Of a stretch of DNA of 64,000 bases, positions 17,854 to 24,193 are shown in pieces. The notes beneath the pieces are model-generated. The model was not told the origin of the DNA. It was given only the letters and a program-made list of their open reading frames with translations, and did no database searches. Where the stretch lies: the NCBI RefSeq assembly GCF_000419585.1, contig NZ_ATTH01000001.1, positions 580,005 through 644,004 of the forward strand. The letters run 5' to 3'. Numbering within the stretch: position 1 is the stretch's first letter; each line of letters opens with the position of its first letter. The position numbers were made by a program, and so were the translations under genes. The stretch comes from Salisaeta longa DSM 21114 (lineage in GTDB: Bacteria > Bacteroidota > Rhodothermia > Rhodothermales > Salinibacteraceae).

Positions 17854-17941
17854 GGAATGGTCCTCTGGTTTTGATTAGGAAGGTGACGAGGCAGCTGATT
17901 AGCACAACAAGAACTGCCTGCTTTTGATGATACGTACAGCG

Positions 17942-17969
17942 ATTATAACGTAGCAAGGCGCGTGGTAAA
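17942..17969 (-). promoter_or_regulatory. Candidate gvpA promoter
   Basis: On the minus strand TTTACC (17964-17969) and TATAAT (17942-17947) are separated by 16 bases, a good sigma-70-like arrangement. It is about 90 bases before the gvpA start, within the 281-base gvpJ-gvpA gap, the longest gap among the core gvp genes. No other gene is credible in that gap. Confidence 0.5.
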
Positions 17970-18134
17970 CTGCAACAGCTCATCCATACATGGGCAGAAC
18001 GGTTTGCCGTACTGTGGCGGAGCCGAAAGGCGCACAAGCCACTTTCAAATAGTGCCAAATACCATTCCAGCCTTAACGGGGGGCCATGACGAGCCCAATC
18101 GTTCACGAGCCGTTCAATCGTTTACTAAGAGCCG

Positions 18135-18539
18135 TTACCTTTTTTCCGGGTCGGGGGGATCCGTGTCGTCCGTTCTGTCCTGGTCAAGCGCATCGCTGAG
18201 GCGCGCAATTTGAGATTCTAGACGCTGCATGCGGTCATCAAGCGATTCAAGGCGCTGCGCCGTTTCAGCGCGCGGGGGGGAGGCCTCAGGATCGTTGGAG
18301 CTAAGGCGCCCATGATTGGCCGTTAGGTAATCGGCATGCCGCCACCAATCCATGCCCATCTCCTGGGCCTTATCCACCGAGCAAATGATGAGTCTGATTT
18401 GTATGGTAAGCAGCTCTACGTCGTTAAGGTTCACGCGGATGTCTCCGGCGACGACAATGCCAGTTTCCAGCACGCGCTCCAAGATGTCGGCGAGGGTATC
18501 GGAATTGGCGAGCGACGTACGGCGAGAAGAACGAGGCAT
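18135..18539 (-). CDS. gvpJ: Gas vesicle protein GvpJ-type
   Basis: 134 residues from the ATG at 18539 (MPRSSRRTS); a further ATG upstream would add an atypical leader. The GvpA-superfamily core is present: LADILERVLETGIVVAGDIR and VNLNDVELLTIQIRLIICSV, then DKAQEMGMDWW, which is typical of GvpJ. A 60-residue acidic C-terminal extension contains a short coiled-coil (RLESLDDRMQRLESQIARLS). GvpJ is a minor shell or nucleation component. It follows gvpK by 81 bases. Confidence 0.9.
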   Translation of the reverse strand: MPRSSRRTSLANSDTLADILERVLETGIVVAGDIRVNLNDVELLTIQIRLIICSVDKAQEMGMDWWRHADYLTANHGRLSSNDPEASPPRAETAQRLESLDDRMQRLESQIARLSDALDQDRTDDTDPPDPEKR

Positions 18540-18620
18540 GGCGGAGACGTAAGCAAAACGATAGAAGAACAATATTGGCGGCGGTTGCTGGTGTCAAGCA
18601 CAACAGCCCGCAAGCGGTGC

Positions 18621-18905
18621 TCACTCCATAGCACTGGTTTCAATAGTGCCCAGCGGGAGCGACAAGTCAGACGGACTGAGGTCGAACACCTCACACAAGT
18701 GCTCGATCTCTGCGGCTTGCTGTTGTAGCGCCTGGCCGAGCCGCTCAATTTCGTCATCGGTAAGCGTGCCATTGTCCATACGCCGAAGGGTTTGTTTTTC
18801 CAGCAGCTCATGGATCAGATTGATTACCGATAGCACAAGGTGGGCAAGACCGTTTGTGGTCGTGCCATCCGTTGTATTGGAGGGAAACGTGGGGTCATCA
18901 TTCAT
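18621..18905 (-). CDS. gvpK: Gas vesicle protein GvpK
   Basis: 94 residues. Family blocks: NGLAHLVLSVINLIHELLEK, RRMDNGTLTDDEIERLGQAL and the C-terminal DLSPSDLSLPLG. GvpK is required for vesicle formation in several organisms; its exact role is unclear. It sits between the M/S-type and J-type GvpA-superfamily genes, a common order in gvp clusters. Confidence 0.93.
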   Translation of the reverse strand: MNDDPTFPSNTTDGTTTNGLAHLVLSVINLIHELLEKQTLRRMDNGTLTDDEIERLGQALQQQAAEIEHLCEVFDLSPSDLSLPLGTIETSAME

Positions 18906-18963
18906 AACAGCTTAAACGTATCGAGACAGCATGCAACGCGAAGCACTAACCGAGCCCCAAGCA

Positions 18964-19206
18964 CTAGCCATTGGAAGGGGGCGCGGATGGTGAGGCATCG
19001 GTGTTGTCCGCATGATGCGGCGGGTGGGGGGCTTTAAGTGCGGTATCCACAGCGCTCACCAAAATGCGTACATCCAGGTACATCAGGTCAACATCCGCAA
19101 CGGTAAGTACCAAATCGCCACGGAGCACAGCGCCCTTATTCATGATGCGATCCAACGCTTCGGCAAGTTCGGTAGTGCGTGGGCGGTTAGGAGGAGCAGG
19201 GGGCAT
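18964..19206 (-). CDS. GvpA-superfamily minor protein (GvpM/GvpS-type)
   Basis: 80 residues from the ATG at 19206 (MPPAPPNRP). The core ELAEALDRIMNKGAVLRGDL and VLTVADVDLMYLDVRILVSA resembles the GvpM/GvpS branch of the GvpA superfamily, which lacks the [11 protein letters not shown] of GvpA itself. An acidic, Pro/Ser-rich tail follows. Probably a low-abundance subunit used for nucleation. It starts 23 bases after the ArsA-like gene stops, so the two are likely co-transcribed. Confidence 0.85.
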   Translation of the reverse strand: MPPAPPNRPRTTELAEALDRIMNKGAVLRGDLVLTVADVDLMYLDVRILVSAVDTALKAPHPPHHADNTDASPSAPPSNG

Positions 19207-19228
19207 AACACGTAGCGTGGCGTTGCAT

Positions 19229-21106
19229 TCATATTCGCGGAAATAGGTCGCGGCCGAGCTTCTGACAGGCCGATCGGCTGTCCGGCGGAGCACCTTCATG
19301 CACCACAGCGTGCGAAAGCGCTGCGTGACAGCGCCGGTAGTGATTCAAAACAACCGCATGCCTTGCGCGTCGCTTGGCCGCGGCATCCGTTGCGGCTACG
19401 CGGTTGATTACGAGAGGTCCTACCGGCAGGCCCAACGAGTGTGCGCGCTCGATCAGTGTTTCTGTTTCTGCGGCAGCTACCTCTGTTGGAAGGGTGACTA
19501 CCAGCAGCGTTGTTTCTTCTGAGCGCCGCATGTTCTTCTGCAATCGTTTGACCTGTTTCGACAGGTGTACCAGCCGGTCGGTAAGGCGCGGAAGATGGAG
19601 CACCGTACGGTACTTGCGCAAGATGCGGAAAAATGCTCGAATCCAAGATGCAAAGGCCCCCGGCATCTCTAGCAATCGCAGCAAGTGGCCCGTTGGAGCT
19701 GTATCTACAACACATGTAGTATACGGACGCTCGTCCATAAAATCCATGAGTGCCACGAGCCCCATCACCTCATCAATGCCGGGCGGCGCGAGATCCATGA
19801 GCGCGTTCATCACGGGCCGATCGTACGTGAGGTCGACGTCGGCGCCGCCTGTTCGATCGAAGAATTGACGAACTGCCTGTGCGTAGCGGCTGCGTAGCGA
19901 TTCAAACTGGGCCTCGGCGTCAATTTCGCAGGCCCAAAGCGTTTGTCCAATCGGCCTGGGGGTATGTTCTAAGGATTCGTCGAGCAACGAATGCAAGGAG
20001 TGGGCTGGGTCGGTAGAGGTCAGCAAAACGGGCCGGTTGGGAGTGCCCGCCGTTTCGGCCAACCGAAGAGCTGTTGCGGTAGCCATAGTGGTTTTGCCCA
20101 CCCCGCCCTTGCCGCCTACAAACACGAGAGAGCCCCGCGGGCATGCCACACTGAGGGACACCTTGGGCGGATGAGGCGGTGTCGTTGTAGGGGCAGACGC
20201 GATGCGGTCATAGGGTAAACGGGTTGTGTCTGACAACAAGTTGCGCAACCGCGCCGGCCCGCGCGGTTCTGGGTCGACAGCAGGTACAGTCCATACCGCA
20301 GACTGCCCTTGCACCGCCGAATGGTTTGCGAACGCCTTCAGACGCTGCCGGCCACCACTCGGTGGCCACTGGTTGAAAATGATATCTTGCACAACGATAT
20401 CGGCCATTTGAAGCTGTTGCACGATATGCTGCGTCTCGTGCAAGACGAGCGGTTCGGCTTGCGCAACGACGAAGAAACGGCACAGCGCCTCATCGCGAAA
20501 TGCATCACGCACGCGCTCCGCTTTGCTAAACATAGCGGCAACAAAGTCGTCCAGCGTATCGGATGCTCCGTTCCCAAACACCGACCGCATATAGCGGTGC
20601 TTGTCTAGCATCACGTCAAGCACGTTGACCCACGCACTAAACTGGTCGGGCGTATGAAGCAGCCGAAGTGTGTGACCGGTGGGAGCGGTGTCGACGACGA
20701 TGACACCATCGTCATCGTCCGCAAGCAGGTCGGCCAACCGTATAAAGGCCATCATCTCGTCGAGCCCCGGAAGCGACAGATCCAACAGACGCTCAATGTC
20801 GGTCGCATCGAAAAGGGTGCCCAGCCGAACAATTTCATGAAGCGTGGCGCGATGGGCCGCACGAAATGCGTCGAGCGCAGTATCGGCGCTGAACTCCTCT
20901 ACGGTCAGTGTATCTGGAAGCGCCGCTTCAGCCAAGCTGTCGCGCAGAGAGTGCGCCGGATCGGTCGACAGGAGGCGCACCGGGCCCTCATCTGCAAGCC
21001 GCAGGGCAGTAGCGGTCGCGATGGTCGTTTTGCCAACCCCGCCCTTACCGCCAAATAAGAGAAGTGCCGGGAGTGGAGCGGCGAGTGAAAAGGGCAGATG
21101 GTTCAT
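19229..21106 (-). CDS. Tandem ArsA/Get3-type ATPase in gas-vesicle cluster
   Basis: 625 residues made of two ArsA/Get3 ATPase halves. Deviant Walker A GGKGGVGKTT occurs at residues 19-28 and 331-340. VVDTAPTGH (the A-loop/switch II signature) occurs at 137-145 and 466-474. STDPAHSL occurs in both halves. Both nucleotide sites look intact. No arsenite-resistance genes and no obvious ArsA metal-binding Cys set are nearby. Get3-family proteins shield and deliver hydrophobic tail-anchored segments. In this operon, 20 bases after gvpG, a chaperone role for GvpA-family subunits is a reasonable inference, not proven. Confidence 0.9.
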   Translation of the reverse strand: MNHLPFSLAAPLPALLLFGGKGGVGKTTIATATALRLADEGPVRLLSTDPAHSLRDSLAEAALPDTLTVEEFSADTALDAFRAAHRATLHEIVRLGTLFDATDIERLLDLSLPGLDEMMAFIRLADLLADDDDGVIVVDTAPTGHTLRLLHTPDQFSAWVNVLDVMLDKHRYMRSVFGNGASDTLDDFVAAMFSKAERVRDAFRDEALCRFFVVAQAEPLVLHETQHIVQQLQMADIVVQDIIFNQWPPSGGRQRLKAFANHSAVQGQSAVWTVPAVDPEPRGPARLRNLLSDTTRLPYDRIASAPTTTPPHPPKVSLSVACPRGSLVFVGGKGGVGKTTMATATALRLAETAGTPNRPVLLTSTDPAHSLHSLLDESLEHTPRPIGQTLWACEIDAEAQFESLRSRYAQAVRQFFDRTGGADVDLTYDRPVMNALMDLAPPGIDEVMGLVALMDFMDERPYTTCVVDTAPTGHLLRLLEMPGAFASWIRAFFRILRKYRTVLHLPRLTDRLVHLSKQVKRLQKNMRRSEETTLLVVTLPTEVAAAETETLIERAHSLGLPVGPLVINRVAATDAAAKRRARHAVVLNHYRRCHAALSHAVVHEGAPPDSRSACQKLGRDLFPRI

Positions 21107-21126
21107 GCGTGCTGGACAGTCATAAC

Positions 21127-21372
21127 CTACGACTCAAGCGACGCGTCTATCGCATGAAGCTCATCGAGACGGTCAAGTATTTCTTCCTCGCGCGCGTCGA
21201 ACGTCTCTTCTTCTATCATTCCCATATCGAGTTGCATGTATAGGTCGTTTAGCTCGTCGCGCAGCGCGCGCTGTTCGCTCTCGATATGGTCTTCCGCTGC
21301 ATCATGAACGGCCTGCGCGATAAATGCAACGCCACGAACGGGAGCAAGCAAAATGTCATCAATTAAGAACAC
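21127..21372 (-). CDS. gvpG: Gas vesicle protein GvpG
   Basis: 81 residues, the usual size. It starts MFLIDDILLAPVRGVAFIAQ, characteristic of GvpG, followed by an acidic helical region ELNDLYMQLDMGMIEEETFD and EEEILDRLDELHAI. GvpG is a minor component thought to act with GvpF/L in nucleation. It is directly upstream of the ArsA-like gene with a 20-base spacer. Confidence 0.94.
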   Translation of the reverse strand: MFLIDDILLAPVRGVAFIAQAVHDAAEDHIESEQRALRDELNDLYMQLDMGMIEEETFDAREEEILDRLDELHAIDASLES

Positions 21373-21504
21373 AAGCCGTTACGTAAGCCCTAAATAAATT
21401 GCTAGGTGAGCAGCAGGCAGGCCCGCCAGGCCCGCCCTTTCACGCCGGAATGCAGCTACTCACCAGGCGTCACACGCGTTTCGACAGCCGTTGGATTGAA
21501 ACAC

Positions 21505-22485
21505 CTACGACTGCTTTCGGACTTCCAGCTTCGCCTGCTCAATCCACGACTCAACATCTGCAAAGGAGGGCAAGCCATCCATGAGTTCTCGGAGATCCTC
21601 AGGCGTTAGGTCGGCCAGGTCGTCGAACGTGACAACCCCGGCTTGGCGCAAACGAAACGCCATTTTGGGCCCTATACCCTTTATGGCGGCAAGGTTGTCA
21701 AAGGTACGGCTCGAACTGGATTCTTCATGACGGGTACTCCCAGAGGTGTCTTTGGGATCGGCAGAGGACGCCGCCGACGGGTTCGAAGAAGCAGTGTCTT
21801 CCGTAGCGGAGGGTGCTGCTGCACTCTCCGATGCTGTAGCTTGCGCTCCTCCCGGGGCTGTTGCGTCATCGGCCGTCGATGACGAATCCTGGCTCGTTGC
21901 TGATGCGGCGGATGATGCCGACGGCTCGGTGGACCTGCTGGGTGCGGAGGACTGTTTCGTATCGGCGGGCCGCGAAGCGGTGTGCTGATGGTGGCGAGCG
22001 GTGCGGGCTTCAGCCAGAAGGGTGCGCACCGAAACGCGGACGCCGGACAAGAACGCGCGCCGCGCGTTGGCCGCGGCCTCCTTACGTTGGCTCCGTTCGC
22101 CTTCCATGTCTTTCATGAAGTCCCGGACCTCCACGCGCAAGTTTTCTACGAAGGCTTGTGCTTCCCTGACCGCTTCGGCCCGATCTGCCCGGTTCGTTTG
22201 CGCCGCCTCAACGCGTGCATCTCGATACGTTTGAAGCGACGCAGCCACTCTGCTGCTCAACGCTTTCACTTCCTGCTGCAACTCGTTCAAATACTCGCGA
22301 CGTTGCGCCTGCAGTTCGTTTGCTGCCCCGATGCGCTCATCACGAAAGGTATGCAGAAGGTCTTCTACCGCTTCCCCAATCTGGTGTACGTCCTCTCGGA
22401 TGGTGCCTAAACGCTCTCTCTGTAGATTCCGAGCAGCCGCAAAATCCTTACGAAGTTGCTGCATCTGGTCAGCGAGCTCTTGCAT
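21505..22485 (-). CDS. GvpC-like repeat protein fused to a helix-hairpin-helix domain
   Basis: 326 residues. Residues 1-170 are Glu/Arg/Ala-rich helical repeats of roughly 33-40 residues (for example RDARVEAAQTNRADRAEAV then VENLRVEVRDFMKDM, and RKEAAANARRAFLSGVRVSV then RTLLAEA). This resembles cyanobacterial GvpC, which clamps the outside of the vesicle. A Ser/Ala/Thr/Asp-rich linker (about 175-260) follows. The last 62 residues are a HhH fold: IKGIGPKMAFRLRQAGV, TFDDLADLTPEDLRELM and FADVESWIEQAK. The fusion is unusual for GvpC. The HhH part could mediate protein or DNA contacts. Confidence 0.7.
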   Translation of the reverse strand: MQELADQMQQLRKDFAAARNLQRERLGTIREDVHQIGEAVEDLLHTFRDERIGAANELQAQRREYLNELQQEVKALSSRVAASLQTYRDARVEAAQTNRADRAEAVREAQAFVENLRVEVRDFMKDMEGERSQRKEAAANARRAFLSGVRVSVRTLLAEARTARHHQHTASRPADTKQSSAPSRSTEPSASSAASATSQDSSSTADDATAPGGAQATASESAAAPSATEDTASSNPSAASSADPKDTSGSTRHEESSSSRTFDNLAAIKGIGPKMAFRLRQAGVVTFDDLADLTPEDLRELMDGLPSFADVESWIEQAKLEVRKQS

Positions 22486-22536
22486 GATTACAGCTGGGAA
22501 AGATGAAGGTGCTATCGAGTCGGGAGTATGTATCGA

Positions 22537-23301
22537 TTAAGCAGCTTCGTGGGCATCTTCGAGCACAGAGGTGCCCAACGATTCCGACTTGGAGAAGCGC
22601 TGCGCGATCGATTGTAGCTTATGCTTCTGCTGATAAAAGGTACGCTCTACGGCCCGCAGACGCAAGCGCAACTGCTCGTTTTCTTCTTCGAGCGCCTCGT
22701 TTTCCTTCTGAAGCACCTCGTTTTCTTTCTGTACGTCGGGGCGGTGCTTTGCAAGATCGCGCAAAGACGACCGTAGCGCCTCAAGCGCTTGGTCCGGCGT
22801 CACCGCGTCCTCCGCTGTGCTCAGGTTGGCGGCATCCACATCTGGCTTCGAGGGGTCGGCCCAGAGCTCAAGCCGCAACTCGTCGAGCGCAGATTGTAGC
22901 ACACGCAGGGCCTCTTCCGGGGGCAAATTGTTGATGCCTGATGCCGGAACGGTTGTAGATTGGGACGGGGCTTGAGCCTTTTTTTCTGGAGCGCCTGCTC
23001 CGTACATCATGCTGCGGATTTGATCGAGCGCCTCCATAACCTCGCCGGTAACGGAAAGATGCTCGCGCGCTTGCTCCTTCTGATCGGCCTTCAGGGCGTG
23101 TATCTGCTTGCGCAAAGTTGCGATGGTGCCTACCGCATCGCCGATCTGTTCAACGCCGAGTGCCTGCAATCGCTTGTGCACATGGTAATGCGCCCGAAGC
23201 ACGCGCTTCATCGTGCGGATTTGTTGCAGTGCGCCGTCAGGATGCTTGGCGCCAAGCTCGCGGCATAGGATCTCGGAAACCGTGTGAGGGGAAGCAGACA
23301 T
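22537..23301 (-). CDS. Coiled-coil protein of the gas-vesicle cluster
   Basis: 254 residues from the ATG at 23301 (MSASPHTVSEI); an upstream ATG at 23376 overlaps the end of the PYP gene and is less likely. N-terminal 70 residues (CRELGAKHPDGALQQIRTMK, then ALGVEQIGDAVGTIATLRKQ) share the LGxxxPDxA...IRxM pattern with the repeats of the 1037-residue protein upstream. C-terminally there is a canonical coiled-coil with repeated ENE-L heptads (QKENEVLQKENEALEEENEQ). No enzyme motif. It is probably a structural or scaffold partner of the large protein. Confidence 0.75.
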   Translation of the reverse strand: MSASPHTVSEILCRELGAKHPDGALQQIRTMKRVLRAHYHVHKRLQALGVEQIGDAVGTIATLRKQIHALKADQKEQAREHLSVTGEVMEALDQIRSMMYGAGAPEKKAQAPSQSTTVPASGINNLPPEEALRVLQSALDELRLELWADPSKPDVDAANLSTAEDAVTPDQALEALRSSLRDLAKHRPDVQKENEVLQKENEALEEENEQLRLRLRAVERTFYQQKHKLQSIAQRFSKSESLGTSVLEDAHEAA

Positions 23302-23365
23302 GAAACCGCGTAGGTTGATGGAAGGGACATGTGTGCGCTCGCTAGACCCTACAAGCATGTTGCAG

Positions 23366-23905
23366 TTACACGCCACGCTTGCGTATCAAGATCCAATTGC
23401 GTCCTGAAGCGTCGCCACACATGCGCACATCAACGAGCGTTGGACGCATCTTGTACGTAAAAGTGTAAGTAAACGACTTGTCCAGGTTGCCGCTCCGGAT
23501 GCCTTCCTTAAACCTTCCGTAGAAGATACGGTTGTTGCTGCAAGGGGCCAGCTCGGTAAAAAAGTTTTTACCGTGCGCCTCTTCCGGTTCGATGCCCGCG
23601 AGATCCGATTCGTACTGATTGTAAAACGAAACGATGCCTTCGTTGTCAACCCTCACAATGCCGAAATCGGCTGCATGGAGTTGCTCCTCGCTGGCTTGGC
23701 GAAAGGTTTTTGTTATGTTTGGGCTATCAAAGGTAACAAGGGGGCGGGGGCCGGACCGGTCTTCCTCGGAGGCATGCTTTGAAGACGGCGGACGAGCTGC
23801 GCGTCGCTCAGCGGGAGATTCGCCCCCAGAGGCTGTAGACTCCTTTGTTTGTTGAGGAGAAAATCCTTTATCTTTGAGAAAGCTGTACAGACTTTGCGTG
23901 GACAT
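23366..23905 (-). CDS. pyp: Photoactive yellow protein (PYP) with N-terminal extension
   Basis: 179 residues: a 55-residue Ser/Glu/Arg-rich extension, then a full PYP-type PAS domain. Relative to Halorhodospira PYP numbering, Tyr42, Glu46 and the chromophore Cys69 align with Tyr95, Glu99 and Cys122, with identical spacing (Y to C 27, E to C 23 residues). Blocks GKNFFTELAPCSNN and FYGRFKEGIRSGNLDKSF are near-identical in pattern to PYP. Thr50 and Arg52 are replaced by Ala103 and Ile105, which may tune colour or kinetics. In the family the Cys binds p-coumaric acid and gives a blue-light photocycle. The chromophore genes (tyrosine ammonia-lyase, coumarate-CoA ligase) are not in this window. Confidence 0.93.
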   Translation of the reverse strand: MSTQSLYSFLKDKGFSPQQTKESTASGGESPAERRAARPPSSKHASEEDRSGPRPLVTFDSPNITKTFRQASEEQLHAADFGIVRVDNEGIVSFYNQYESDLAGIEPEEAHGKNFFTELAPCSNNRIFYGRFKEGIRSGNLDKSFTYTFTYKMRPTLVDVRMCGDASGRNWILIRKRGV

Positions 23906-23945
23906 ATGATCGCACCGACGTTAAGATGGCATGGCTTCACGCAAT

Positions 23946-23951
23946 ATTATA
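23946..23951 (-). promoter_or_regulatory. Possible pyp promoter -10 box
   Basis: Minus-strand TATAAT about 40 bases before the PYP start, in the 288-base gap after the large coiled-coil gene. The -35 region is not convincing. It suggests pyp may have its own promoter. Confidence 0.35.
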
Positions 23952-24019
23952 TGATCCAAAACTGTGCCAGCATGGGGATGCAAGAACGTGCGCTGCCGGT
24001 GTCTAGGTGTTGTTCTGTT

Positions 24020-24039
24020 CCGCTGTATGCCTACAGCGG
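24020..24039. terminator. Hairpin between the large coiled-coil gene and pyp
   Basis: Perfect 8-bp stem CCGCTGTA / TACAGCGG with a 4-base loop, within the gap between the large gene stop (24194) and the PYP start (23905). It could terminate or attenuate read-through into pyp. Confidence 0.4.
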
Positions 24040-24193
24040 TTTCTGGGGCATATGCCGCAATTTCCAACCGGCATTTGAGTCCCAAACGAGGCAAGGGTCT
24101 GACGGTGCGTTGCGAGGGCGCGTGGGCTCTTTGAAATAAATTACATCTTACATGAATAAAGCACCCATACAGAGGCCATAGTGCGAGGCAACG

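Noticed and set aside
17846-18106. 86-residue minus-strand frame in the gvpJ-gvpA gap
   Set aside because: It overlaps the gvpA promoter and start, has a poor composition, and shows no gvp-family motif.
19229-21106. Arsenite efflux ATPase ArsA
   Set aside because: No arsB, arsR or arsD is nearby and the gene sits inside a gvp cluster with short spacers to gvp genes.
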